Numbered from the stretch's first letter, positions 10,233 to 20,659 are shown. The stretch is 64,000 nt of DNA from Petunia secreta (GCA_029990175.1 JARKIP010000003.1:930001-994000); one strand, 5' to 3'. Made by a program: numbers and translations. Notes: generated from the letters alone by a model not told the origin.

Positions 10233-12284
10233 TCATTTTTTCCTCTTGATCGTCACTTTGTCATAGGCTTCTTCCAAGAGCTTCCTCGCCTTAGCATGGA
10301 GCTTAGAACCTACAAGCAACGACAAGCAAAAACACGCAAACGTCCTACTTTGAAAGTAGGTTAGTGCAAGAAGTGTGGAAAACACACTCTTGTGATATAA
10401 CCAAGCATCAATAACAATCATGAATATCAAGTCTCCAAAGAGAACCATAAGAACTTGGTTAAAGATCAACATGCACTCAACAAGATAATGAGCAAATAGG
10501 TCATGGGAAGATGGGAAATGCAAGATCAAGCTACCAAAATCCCCTTGAACCTTAAGCTCAAGATCAACACACCAATCTATCCTCGAGGTGTGATCAACAT
10601 GTGGAGTGGAGTGAATCAAATAGCCCAACCTACAAGTAGGATCAAGCACTCCACTCCCCTTCTTTAGAGCATACCTACTCACACCAAGGGATTCCTCTTC
10701 CCCTCCCATTTCATCAACTAGGCAACCCTCCTCAAAAGTCAAGCTCTCAAGGAAGGTGTTGATGATGGATTCTTCTTCATCATAAACCCAACAAGCAATA
10801 AGAGGGTCACTCAAAGAACCATCTACCTCACCCACATTCTCAAGCAATGGGTTGCCTAAGGAATCACACCATAGGGGTTCCATCCTACTATTCACCCTAG
10901 TTCGATACAAGTCATTACCATTAATGAGAATTCCTTCAAATAAAGGATTGGTAAAAACATGCATCTCACTATCATGATCAACCATAGACAAGTTATCAAG
11001 ACTAGGTTCACTTGAGGAGTCATCATAGACAACCTTGTCAAATTCATGCAATTTGGACTCCTCAAGGGCAAGACCATCCTCACCACAACACATTGGTCCA
11101 CCAAATAGTAGCAAATCAACAAGAGCATGATCAACTATCTCATCTTTCCCTATGTCAAAGGTTGGTGGTGTGTCATAGCAAAGGTCACAACCTTTGTCAA
11201 CCATCAAATCTACACTAGGGAGAGGTTCATTGAACAATGAGCTCACATCATGATGTGGCATAGCATCCCTTCCAACTAGTGTTTCACAAGCACATACAAG
11301 TTGACAACTAGACTCTTCACTAGTGGTATACTCACTAGATGCATTAAAAACACCAACTAGTGTTGAGTCATCACAAGACAAGTAGCTAGTAGGCTCATGA
11401 AAAGGTGAAGTAACACTTACATTGGTAGTACTTCCTTGATCACTCACAAGGTTTGAAGTGTCATATGCAACTCCTCCTTCATGAAGCTCACATTGAGGCT
11501 CCAATGGCTTGTCTTCAAATGTACCTACACAAGAACTTTCACAAGAGAAGGTAGAAGATAAATAAGGGTTAGAACAATGGGTGCTCTCACTCTCAATTTT
11601 TCCTTCCTCACCTCTCATCTCTCTCAATTTTACTTTATGGTCAAGTGTAGCTTGTGGTGACAATCCACTCACATCATTCCTCAATTCCTCTCCTTTTTCC
11701 TCTCTTGGATTGTCACCGGTCACTCCCTCACTTCTCTCTATCTTTTCTCTGTCATTTGAAGTGGAGTGACTCTCATTTTCATCATGCAATGGCAAAACAA
11801 TGAGATTGTTTGCCTCGGGTTCAAGTACAATGGGTGACTTTGCCTTTTCCGCTTCCCTCAACTCCTTCATCCGCTTGTAGTCTTCCCTTACTTGCCTTGG
11901 AGTCAAAGGTTTAAGCACATATTTCTTCCCACCTTGCTTAACCGTGTAGGAGTTGGTCCTACCATCATGCACAACACATCGATCATATTGCCATGGTCTC
12001 CGAAATAATAGATGACAAGCTTGCATCGGGACAACATCGAACAAGACCTTATATTTATAGTTCCCAATGCTAAACTTAAGCAACACTTGCTTCACCACTT
12101 TTAGTTCACCACACTCACTAAGCCATTGTGAGCGATATGGGCTTAGATGCTTTAGAGTGGGTAACTTCAATTGGGAAATCAAGGTTTGGCTTACTATGTT
12201 GGCACAACTCCCCGAATCAACAACCATTGAGCACAATTGCCCCATCACACGACATCTAGCATGAAAGGATTTCTCTTTGATCAT
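10233..12284 (-). CDS. Gypsy B retropepsin plus long unassigned C-terminal region
   Basis: An open frame of 683 codons. The N-terminal ~160 residues look like a retroviral-type aspartic protease: the active site is VVDSGSCANIVS near residue 22, followed by FDVVPMQACHLLFRRPW, as in RVP_2 domains. The remaining ~500 residues are acidic and Ser-rich with several CE/CD pairs; I recognise no RT, RNaseH or integrase motif. The last ~70 residues are hydrophobic, then basic. The frame overlaps the end of gag by 29 bp in a different frame, so it may be expressed by frameshifting or from an altered gag-pro junction. The stop lies 90 bp from the 3' LTR. Confidence 0.75.
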   Translation of the reverse strand: MIKEKSFHARCRVMGQLCSMVVDSGSCANIVSQTLISQLKLPTLKHLSPYRSQWLSECGELKVVKQVLLKFSIGNYKYKVLFDVVPMQACHLLFRRPWQYDRCVVHDGRTNSYTVKQGGKKYVLKPLTPRQVREDYKRMKELREAEKAKSPIVLEPEANNLIVLPLHDENESHSTSNDREKIERSEGVTGDNPREEKGEELRNDVSGLSPQATLDHKVKLREMRGEEGKIESESTHCSNPYLSSTFSCESSCVGTFEDKPLEPQCELHEGGVAYDTSNLVSDQGSTTNVSVTSPFHEPTSYLSCDDSTLVGVFNASSEYTTSEESSCQLVCACETLVGRDAMPHHDVSSLFNEPLPSVDLMVDKGCDLCYDTPPTFDIGKDEIVDHALVDLLLFGGPMCCGEDGLALEESKLHEFDKVVYDDSSSEPSLDNLSMVDHDSEMHVFTNPLFEGILINGNDLYRTRVNSRMEPLWCDSLGNPLLENVGEVDGSLSDPLIACWVYDEEESIINTFLESLTFEEGCLVDEMGGEEESLGVSRYALKKGSGVLDPTCRLGYLIHSTPHVDHTSRIDWCVDLELKVQGDFGSLILHFPSSHDLFAHYLVECMLIFNQVLMVLFGDLIFMIVIDAWLYHKSVFSTLLALTYFQSRTFACFCLSLLVGSKLHAKARKLLEEAYDKVTIKRKK

Positions 12285-13815
12285 TTTCCACCTCCTCTTC
12301 CATGAGAATGGTACTCAAGCTCCTCCTAACCACCAAGAACATGTGGGGACCTTCATCTCCCTCTTCGGCAACCTCACATTCAACTTCCTCATCCCCCTCT
12401 ACTTCCTCATTTTCGGACTCACTTTCTTGTTCATACACCAAATTGCCAACCACAACCATGGTTCGTTTTGTGGAGCAATCTTTAGCAATATGCCCAAAGC
12501 CCTTGCACTTATAACATTGAGTAGAAGTAGAAATAGGATTACTCAAGCGAGTTTTAGAAGTACCTTCCAAGTGGGGTGTAGTCTTCTCATAAGGCTTCTT
12601 CACTTCTTTGCTAGCACTTGCACTTGGCAAGTTTGCACTTGGAGTCTTCCACTCTTTTGGCTTGCTTGTGGTAATAGGAGTGTTGTTTTTGAACTTCTCT
12701 CCTTTAAGCCAAGCCTCGGCATCAATTGCGGCTTCAAACATATCTTGAAGTGTGAGATAATGATGCAACCTCAATTGAGAAGCTATACCATAGCTCAAGC
12801 CATTCTTGAAATGGATCATGGCTTCTTCTTCACCTTCGGTATCCATATCCAATGCCATCCGGGTCTTTTCAAATTCATCATGGTACTCATGCACCGTTTT
12901 GACACCTTGTTTTAGATCATAGAGCTTCTTGAGTTGCTCTTGTTGATACCTTGGAGTTGTGTACTTGGTATTCATAAGCCCTTTCAACTCATCCCAAGTC
13001 ACATTCAAATGAAAATTCATCCTTCTCCTAGACCTCTTCATAGACTCCCACCAAGTAGAAGCATAGGCCTCAAAGGTAGAAATAGCATAGGTACCCTTTC
13101 TCTCCTCGGTCATCTCATTGGTGTCAAACACCCTCTCCATAAGTAGTACCCATTCCATGTATGCCTCCGGATCACAAGTTCCCTTAAAGGGTGGAAGATT
13201 GAGCTTGACACTATTGAGGTTGTTGTTGTTGTCACGTACCCCATAGTTAGGCTCCGGTTGGCCTCCATAATGGTCATCATGAGCAACATATTCCCTCATC
13301 GCATTCCCTCTAGCATAGCTCATGGGTGGCCCACGACCTCGGCCTCTACCCCTATCCACATTTCGACCCCAATGCATTTGCCTCCTAGGTTGATAAGGAA
13401 CATCATACCCATAGGCTTCATCACCATACCCGCCCTCCTCCTCTTCTTGAACTCCATCAATTTGTTCAAGAGGTGGGACATTTCGCACGGGTCTTCGAAG
13501 TGGAGCATTTCCTTGGGGATTGCCTACGGGTTGGGTGTTGCCCAACGCTCACTCTTGAAAAGCTTCAACTTTCTTTTGCTCATACCTCTTGGTTAGCTCA
13601 ACAAGGTGTCCGGGAGTCATAGGAGTGCTATGACTTGTGCCCTCTCCGGATTCAATTTGGACACTCGGGGTCCTCCTCTCACCGGTCTCAACTTGATTCC
13701 TCTCGACGGACTCAAGTCTCAAAGTTATGTCCTCCAACTTGGCTATAACGGTAGCCATGAAAATTTTCATAGGATCATCTCCATCGGTTGCCATAGTACC
13801 TACAAAAATCAACAA
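12256..13815 (-). pseudogene. Gypsy B gag, one in-frame stop
   Basis: One reading frame of about 520 codons, interrupted by a single TGA at 13549-13551. The N-terminal piece (13815-13549) begins MLIFVGTMATDGDDPMKI; the likely start is MATDGDD. The Retrotrans_gag domain lies around 13180-12690 (EAYMEWVLLMERVFDTNEM, then WWESMKRSRRRMNFHLNVTW). A CCHC zinc knuckle, CYKCKGFGHIAKDC, is at about 12520-12480, and an acidic tail follows. Apart from the stop it is well preserved, suggesting a fairly recent insertion. The capsid would form the cytoplasmic virus-like particle. Confidence 0.85.
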
Positions 13816-14214
13816 ACATTAGTAAAACACCTCACACACACCCTCACGTGTATAACACTCGGGTCACTCGTTTAGTGGTGGTGGATATTTCACTCAAGTT
13901 TGAGTCTAAAAGCTTCAAGTAGTTGACCAACGAACCACAACTCAATCACTCAACTTCTCAAGTCCAATGCTCTCCGGGGTGAGTGGAGTTAATAGGACTC
14001 GATTGGAACGATAAGCACTTTAAGTGAGGACTTGAATAAAAAAAGTACTACGGGTCTTCTTTGAATTCTAGTCTCCTTTCTAGGGCACGAAGATCCTAAA
14101 AGCTTCAAAGACTAGTACCAACTAAGTAGGAAAGTTACTTAGGGAAGTACTAGTTAGATGGTATGCAAGCAAGGAAGCAAAAGAACCTAGGAAAAACTAC
14201 CCAAAAGGCTTCAG

Positions 14215-14400
14215 GTGTGAGGCCCTCCGCCCTGAAATTGAGGCCCTCCGCCTCTTCAGAGTAGGCGGCCGCCCTGCACAAAGTAGCAGGGGGTAGGCGG
14301 TCCGCCTCTTGAGCTAGGCGCTCCGCCTCCCAAATTTCCAGAGAGCTAAAAAAATGAGGCGCTTCGCCTCTGAGTTGAGGCGCTCCGCCTTCTACAACTT
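14215..14400. repeat. GC-rich inverted units in gypsy B leader
   Basis: Alternating GAGGC and GCCTC blocks with CTCC or TTC spacers (for example AGGCGGTCCGCCTC, GAGGCGCTTCGCCTC) occur six or more times between the primer site and gag. They could form strong RNA hairpins in the leader. Confidence 0.75.
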
Positions 14401-14880
14401 TCAGCACAGTTCAACAACGTGTTTTTCAACTTTAACACCCAAAAATCCAACAAATCACATGTTTTTTTAGCAATCCAAAGGTACCCAAATGTTGTTTCAA
14501 CCACAAAGATCAAACCCCAACCACAAAGATCAAACCCCAATCAAAATTCAACAATCTACCATGTTCATCATGTTCATAGGTTTCAAATTTTTTTTTCAAG
14601 TTTTTCAAGGGTTTCAAATCTCAAATCATGGAATACAACTCCAAATCATGTGTGTTGGGTACCAAAATAATGGGTTTCCAATAAGAAACAAACCCCAATA
14701 ACAATCACAACACGAATCAATCAAACAATCAAAATAGACCAAATTTTTGGTGTTTTCAATTTTTCAATTTTGTTGTGATTTTCTCCTTTCCAATAACAAG
14801 AACAAGAAAACTAAAGATAGAATCGACCTAGGCACGAAGAATCAAGAGTCGGGGATTTTTAGAAACAAAACCCGAGCCTT

Positions 14881-14892
14881 GCTCTGATACCA
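14881..14892 (-). other. Primer-binding site of gypsy B (initiator Met tRNA)
   Basis: The minus-strand sequence TGGTATCAGAGC is the standard plant tRNA-iMet primer site. It lies 3 bp inside the 5' LTR edge at 14896. Confidence 0.95.
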
Positions 14893-14895
14893 AGA

Positions 14896-15610
14896 TGATA
14901 AGGATCAAACTAAATGCGGAAATAAAGATAGAGAGCGAGACACTACTCGAACTCCCTACGAAGTAACCCCGGGGAACTTGTCCCGAGATACCCTCGTATC
15001 AGCGTCAAGGAGGACCTTCACTATGCAACTACCCTCGAGACGACAACGGCCTCGCAAGTAGAATGATCGGGGGGGGGGGGGTGGGGGTTTGGGGGTCAAC
15101 TAGAATCCACTAGTAAATTCAAACCAACTCAAAAAGGTTTGCATTCTAAGAGAATCCACTCTTAAACATTGACATTCAATCATTCTTCATAATAGCTAAC
15201 TAAGTAAAAATTCTAAGCTATGGAGTATTTATAGGCCTTTCCTAGACATTAATGAAAGACCTAAAGTACCCTTAAGTAGGTTCTAAAGTCATAAGCCACG
15301 TAGGGGCATAATAGGAATTACATAGCAACTTAAGTCAAATTCCCGTCAAACAATAGCAGGGGGAGGCGCCCGCCTCCACAGAGTAGGCACTCCGCCTCCT
15401 GGTCCGCCTCCAACAATCCAGAGGGCATGCATTCACTAGGCGATCCGCCTCCATTCCTAGGTGGTCCGCCTCTTCCTGGAGCTTCTTGAAACACCTCGAA
15501 ATGTGTCTCGGATGCTCTTCTTTCCATGGCGTCCCAATGCATGACCTCGAAGTGCTCTTCCTTGGCCTTGGATGGTGCTTTTGGATGGTTGCTCGAATTG
15601 CCCCGCATTA
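14896..15610 (-). repeat. 5' LTR of gypsy B
   Basis: 715 bp, matching 9451-10143. On the minus strand it begins TAATGCGGGG where the other LTR has TGATGTGGGG, so the terminal TG has decayed to TA. The G-run near 15068-15090 and the GC-rich units (15360-15475) are shared with the other LTR. Confidence 0.9.
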
Positions 15611-15693
15611 GATCCGGAAGAGATCATCAGAATGGAAGGCAATTTAGAGGAAAAGGTACACGCAATTCACCCTAATTATTTTTTGTTAGTGGA
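15611..15693 (+). repeat. Right copy of the duplication flanking gypsy B
   Basis: 83 bp that begins at the base after the LTR and repeats 9374-9450. It continues into the Ulp1-like intron, where palindrome motifs resume at about 15710. Confidence 0.9.
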
Positions 15694-16637
15694 TATATTA
15701 GAACAGATGTTTAAACATGGATTGGGATGTGCAAACATAACAAGCCGTGTTTAAATATCACAAACAAATTATGATATATGTAAACATAGTACATAATGTG
15801 TAAACAGATTAGTTAGTATTTAAACATTACGCCTTAATGTTTATAAAATGTTAAACATCTCTACGATGTTGCAACATATCACAAGATGTTTAAACATTGT
15901 GTCTGGTGTTTAAACATTTCCACTGATGTTGACATGTTCTGCCTGGTGTTTATGTGTTTTCTTTTTCCTTTTTTCCCTTTTCTGCAGCATGTTGAGGAAA
16001 TCATGAGCTGATGAGACTTAAAAAGCAAGCCCACTCCCAGTTCTATCTCAAATCCGATGTCATTTTTGATTTGAATTTCTCACAGAAATTGTATGAGCTC
16101 TACAAGAAGAATTGTGTAGTCGCTGATACCTTGGTTGCACATATAGAAGTACAGCTGGAGACTGTTCAATTCAAGGATGATATGCTGGACTACGTATAAG
16201 GTAAGCTGCCGAATCCAGGAGGTGTGAAGTGGGCAGGGGTGAAAAGGATTTTCTGTGTGTTAAAATTGAAAGATGAACACTTTGTCATTATGGAGGAAGG
16301 TAAGATAAGGGTGTACGACTCCCTATACAGTGACAACATTGATGATGAACTTGACACACTGATCAAGCCCATTACTTCCATGTTCCCCATTTTCATCAGA
16401 CAGTGCAAGATGTTCAAAAGTTTGCCGGAAGATATCTTGAACAATAAACTGTGGCCATATGAGCGAGTGAAAGACCTCCCGACAAACAACACTCGTACTG
16501 CATCAGGTGGTTATGTCCTAGCCTTCATTGAGCACCTTTTTAAAAAAACTCCCTGGGATAAGCTCTGCGACAACACCATGGTGGATTTTAGGGTGAAATG
16601 GGCCGTGGACATATTTCATGGGAAGATGGTACCATAA

Positions 16638-17470
16638 TTTGATAAGTTATGGTTGGACAATTAAGTATTTGTTGGCATATAAGGATAATTAAGTATTTGT
16701 TTTGGCTTGTTTGAATTTTATGTTATGTTATATTATGTTTTGTTGTTGGTCATGTAAGGATAATTATATGTTTTATGTAAATACTTTGGTTGTGCGCTTT
16801 GTACAGATCTCACTGATTTAAGAAATATCGTATGGATATTTAGACATCTCATCGTATGTGTAAACATATTTGACTATGTTGAAACATAATTCAGATGTTT
16901 AAAATATTAATTGGAATATGCTGAAACATCATCCAGATATTTAAACATGTCAATATATGTGTAAACATCTTATCTAAATGTTTAAACATATGAAACATTT
17001 ATACAGAAGTTCCAGCATCTCGAAATATGTTTAAACATCACGTTTATGTTTAAAAGGTTAGTTTAATGCGCTGCAAGCTCTCTTTTCTTTCTTTCTTTCT
17101 TTCTTTCTTTCTTTTCTTTTTGTTTTTATTTTTGATAAGCTTTCTACCTTTACAGTTTTGAACCTTTTAATGAAAAGGCATGAATTCCTTTCCCTTAACA
17201 ATAAACCCATACACCCCTTGTTTTCCACTATGTTTGGTGGATGAAGATGGTGAATGAAGTTTCTAATTGCATATGGTGTTTGATCAAAGAAATTTGTAAC
17301 AATGACTTAATTCAAATCATATAGAAAAACTTCATACTACTTCATAATTATTCAAAACAATGGAACTGAAAATGAAAGGACAAGACTACACAACACGACA
17401 TTCTAAACAAACAGAAAAATAAATGACTAGACTTAAAAGGAGACGGTTCAAGCTACATTATATCTTCACT
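16638..17470. other. 3' flank of Ulp1-like gene, no gene seen
   Basis: AT-rich sequence downstream of the Ulp1-like stop. It contains a palindrome block (16805-17060) and a (CTTT)n microsatellite at about 17085-17115. No coding potential is visible. Confidence 0.6.
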
Positions 17471-17776
17471 TCACATGTGTGCCGCTGGAGGACGTGGTGA
17501 TGTAGAGTAGTTCTGGGGGTCAATCTTGAGTTCAACTTGAATACCACGGAGCATACACTTGATAAGATTTATATTTATCTTATAATCCTCAAGGAATTCG
17601 TCGAACCTAGTGGTTAAATGCGTCACTTGATCCTCCTCATTTCCAATATATGCTGGTAATTGATCCACATCTGCGCTCAAGGTTGCAATATCTTCACGGA
17701 CATATTCGATTTCAGTGGTCCTTGGCGCTCTACGATCATGTTTTGGTGCTCTTGGGTGCGTTCCTCGGCGAGGCAT
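17471..17776 (-). CDS. Small coiled-coil protein of MULE-1, copy 1
   Basis: An intact 101-codon frame of unknown function. It has a short basic N-terminus (MPRRGTHPRAPKHDRRAPR), then a heptad-like region (EYVREDIATLSADVDQL) that could form a coiled coil, and a Pro-rich tail. No catalytic motif is recognised. A TATA-like box lies about 115 bp upstream of the ATG. A related reading frame of the same plan sits 2.8 kb away at 20347-20583, with its own TATA box. Being intact in an otherwise decayed element, and present as two paralogs, argues that it is a real accessory gene rather than a chance frame. A DNA- or transposase-binding role would be pure inference. Confidence 0.5.
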   Translation of the reverse strand: MPRRGTHPRAPKHDRRAPRTTEIEYVREDIATLSADVDQLPAYIGNEEDQVTHLTTRFDEFLEDYKININLIKCMLRGIQVELKIDPQNYSTSPRPPAAHM

Positions 17777-17888
17777 CTTTGTTGTTGTTAATGTTGTTGC
17801 TTGCTACAGATTCAAATACTTGGTTTAGTGTTGGTTTGTGTTGTTTTCTTCAAATTTTATTTAGGCTGGATGGAAGTAATTATAGTAC

Positions 17889-17898
17889 ATATATATAG
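17889..17898 (-). promoter_or_regulatory. TATA-like box for small gene copy 1
   Basis: On the minus strand CCTATATATATG lies about 115 bp upstream of the start codon at 17776. Confidence 0.4.
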
Positions 17899-17899
17899 G

Positions 17900-18360
17900 C
17901 TAAATTTGGTGCCTTTTTGGTTGCATATGTGATGATTACAGGAGGTGCCTATTTATATGTAGTTGTGTATGTGCCTATTCACATCCACCCCTTCATAAAT
18001 TTGCATACACCCCTTCATAACTCCACGTACACCCCTTCATCTTTTCCCTTTCACACATTAAAACAACTGCACATTCACATTAAATACGACTGCTCATTGT
18101 CACAAAAAATACGGCACATTTGCTCTAAATAATAGTTTTTTTGCATCAATGCGGTTTATAAAAACATCATCACACATGTTTAAACATCTCTTCATCTCAA
18201 AATAATGTTAAACATCGTGTGGGTATGTTTCTAACATCTAGGTCAATGTGCAAACATGAATATCGATGATTAAACATATTATTATTATAATGTTTAATCA
18301 TACTACAAAATGTTTAAATATGATGAGGAAATGTTTAAACATAAGTAGTAATGTTTAAAC
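17900..18360. other. Non-coding spacer with palindrome block
   Basis: Contains short repeats of a CACCCCTTCAT phrase (about 17978-18040) and a palindrome block from 18165 with 8-bp spacers. No gene is seen. Confidence 0.5.
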
Positions 18361-19940
18361 ATAACATAAGATGTTTGAAAAATCTTGTATGATGTTTAAA
18401 CTTAAGCTTAACTTTTCAATAAGAATGAGTTCAATTATCAATATTTACTTACTTTAAAATGTTTTTTTTCTAACCGTTTTCACTCCTAAACCCTTCAATT
18501 TTCGATGAAAACTTAGATTAACTCTAATAACTTGATAGATCACTACAAACTCCTTTATTAATGTTCATTTACATGAGTGAACAAGTTAAAATAGAGTTAT
18601 CACTCCAATTTTGTTCAAAATCATTCACATGCACATAGGAACGACTAATTATTGGAGTTTAAACAACCAATATGTTCACCTTTCAATAAAAAACATGTAA
18701 ACACTTACTCCCTCTGTTTCAAAAAGGATGAACCTATTACTATTTGAAGGGTCAAACAAGATTATGTTTGACCACATATCTTACAAATATTTTCTAACTA
18801 TTTTGAATTGTTAACTATTGTGACTTATAGTATTTTTCATGTAGTTTCTAAATATATAAATTTTATTTCAAAAACTTTAAAAATTTGATGTGTAAATTTC
18901 CGGTCAAAATTAGTCAATTTGACCCTCGTACTCCGCAAAGGTTCATCCTTTTTTAAACGGAGGGAGTAGTTGTTAGTGTTATCACTCATAACGCTACCAC
19001 CTTTCACTCAAACACCTCCATCTTGATTGATAGAAACACCAATCATCAGTTTTATCATTTCAAACACCTTCAATATCGATGGAATTATACTTTGTATACT
19101 TAATCATTAAGTTTATCATTCAAAATGTGTAGTTATATGTCTCATCACTCAACATATGGTTGAATACTTGCAAAAATGGATTGCTACATCCAAACATAAC
19201 ATGATATGTTTAAACATTTCATGATGTGTAAACATATTGTGATCTGTTTCAAACATCTGATATGATATTTAAACATCATGTAAGATGTTTGAAACATCTT
19301 GTTAGATGCTTAAACTTAAGCTTGAGTTTTCAATAAGAATGAGTTCAATTATCATTATATACTTACTTTAAAGATTTTTTTTTTTAACTGTTTTCACTAT
19401 TAAACCCTTCAATTTTCGATGAAAACTTAGATTAACTCTAATCACTTGATAGATCACTACAAACTCCTTTATTAATGTTCATCTACATGAGGGAACAAGT
19501 TAAAATAGAGTTGTCACTCCAATTTTATTCAAAATCATTCACATGTACATAGGAATGACTAATTATTGGAGTTTAAACTACCAATATGTTCACCTTTCAA
19601 TAAAAATACATGTAAACGCTTAGTTGTTAGTGTTATCACTCATAACACTAACATCTTTCTCTCAAATACCTCCATCTTGATTGATAGAAATACCAATCAT
19701 CAGTGTTATCATTTCAAACACCTTCAATATCGATGGAATTATACTTTGTATACTTAATCATTAAGTTTATCATTCAAAATGTGTAATTATACGTCTTATC
19801 ACTCAACATATGGTTGAATACTTGCAAAAAATAGATTGCTACATCCAAACATAACATGATATGTTTAAACATTTCATAAAATGTGTAAACATACCGTGAT
19901 ATGTTTCAAACATCTGTTACGATGTTTAAGCATCATGTAA
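18361..19940 (+). repeat. Tandem duplication of about 655 bp, first copy with a MITE
   Basis: The stretch from about 18368 to 19279 repeats from about 19280 to 19937. Without the 259-bp MITE and its 2-bp target duplication in the first copy the period is about 655 bp. The copies differ by roughly 5-10 percent (estimated by eye). Both carry the ATGTTTAAACAT-rich end and an AT-rich non-coding middle. Confidence 0.85.
18708..18966. mobile_element. Stowaway-type MITE, TSD TA
   Basis: 259 bp with terminal inverted repeats CTCCCTCTGTTTCAAAAAGG and its near complement ending AACGGAGGGAG, flanked by TA on both sides (18706-18707, 18967-18968). This is the classic Tc1/mariner-derived Stowaway structure. 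The second copy of the surrounding duplication has the empty site with a single TA at about 19620. Confidence 0.95.
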
Positions 19941-20095
19941 GATGTATGAAACATCTCGTATGATGTGCAACATCTTACGAAATTTTTAAAGATCAACAAC
20001 TGATGTTTAGAATATCTGGCAGGATCTTAAACATTTGTTCATATGTTTAAATATCTTGTTAAATGTTTAAGATCTCGCCTGCTTGTTAAACATTG

Positions 20096-20346
20096 CAATT
20101 ACATTACTAAAATGAGAAGAAACACATACGAAAAAGAGACAAGTCGACTAGTTATTTATAGAAACTGAATGCAATACATTTCGATAACCAAAATTACATG
20201 ATATAAAAAACATAGATGTAATCTAAAGTTTACAACATAATACGTTAAATAAGGAAACTAGTTTATATATAATAACTTAAAATATATCATAAACTTCATC
20301 CTTCTACAATCTTTATTTCCAGTTCATCCAAAATTTGTGTAATTAT
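20096..20346. other. AT-rich spacer
   Basis: No gene or repeat was recognised between the palindrome block and the second small reading frame. Confidence 0.4.
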
Positions 20347-20583
20347 TTACATGACCCTTCGGTGATCCCTCGCGTGGTTGTACCTTAAACGCCATAAATC
20401 TGCTCGTAGTGTTTCTATGGCTCGACTCATCTCCGCCATGTCGTCTTTTAGAATTGCAACTTCCCAATTTATATTGTCTCGTTATTCTCTTTGTGGCGCA
20501 TTCTGTATTGATTTTTTTTTTTTACGGGATGCCTGATCACTATTGCCAACCTGTAAAGGGTCGTCTGATCCTGCTTCAGACAT
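20347..20583 (-). pseudogene. Small coiled-coil protein of MULE-1, copy 2, one stop
   Basis: 78 codons starting MSEAGSDDPLQVGNSDQASR. A basic Lys run follows, with an in-frame TAA at codon 34 (20482-20484), and then a heptad-like helix (INWEVAILKDDMAEMSRAI) and a basic end. The layout and the segment around the stop (APQRE-stop-RDNINWEVAILKDDM) resemble copy 1 (APRTTEIEYVREDIATL), so I read them as diverged paralogs. The 12-A run upstream of the stop is a possible slippage site. Function unknown. Confidence 0.45.
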
Positions 20584-20649
20584 ATTTATGTTGTTGAAGT
20601 TGTTAGTGATGGAAAATTTGCATATACTGTTGGTGCATATAGTGTTGGT

Positions 20650-20659
20650 ATTTATAGGC
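20650..20659 (-). promoter_or_regulatory. TATA box for small gene copy 2
   Basis: CCTATAAATA on the minus strand, about 70 bp upstream of the ATG. The identical 10-mer is the TATA box upstream of the MULE-2 transposase gene (35877-35886). Confidence 0.5.

Larger units (their letters stand above)
9451..15610 (-). mobile_element. Gypsy element B, non-autonomous gag-protease element
   Basis: A 6160-bp LTR retrotransposon inserted in MULE-1 and oriented on the minus strand. LTRs are 9451-10143 and 14896-15610. An initiator-Met primer site (14881-14892) and a polypurine tract (10144-10156) are in place. It encodes gag and a retropepsin-like protein but has no reverse transcriptase, RNaseH or integrase, so it would need another element to move. 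The flanks are not a 5-bp duplication but direct repeats of 77 and 83 bp. Confidence 0.9.
7125..16637 (+). pseudogene. Ulp1-protease-like gene of MULE-1 (DUF1985 + C48), broken
   Basis: Exon 1 (7125 to about 7595) encodes a Lys/Arg-rich, then Glu/Ser-rich leader (MPPKKRQLVKATAAAKK). Exon 2 (about 7874-8398) is a DUF1985 domain: FRKALNHFNLMERFKRSCFG, then DLPLRFGMQEFALMTKLSC; it has frameshifts. Exon 3 (about 8610-9415) is low-complexity, charged and has stops. It is cut by gypsy B. The Ulp1 (peptidase C48) part lies at 16011-16637, with a stop at 16197. It keeps His (codon 16278-16280, DEHFVIM) and Asp (16317-16319, VYDSLY), but where DCG is expected it reads ASG, with Ser at 16503-16505. Kaonashi-type MULE genes have this architecture. 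It would have acted as a SUMO/ubiquitin-like deconjugase, but this copy is a dead protease and a broken gene. Confidence 0.8.

Noticed and set aside
12277..12915. 212-codon plus-strand frame opposite gypsy B gag
   Set aside because: It is antisense to a well-supported gag gene and shows no domain; shadow frame.
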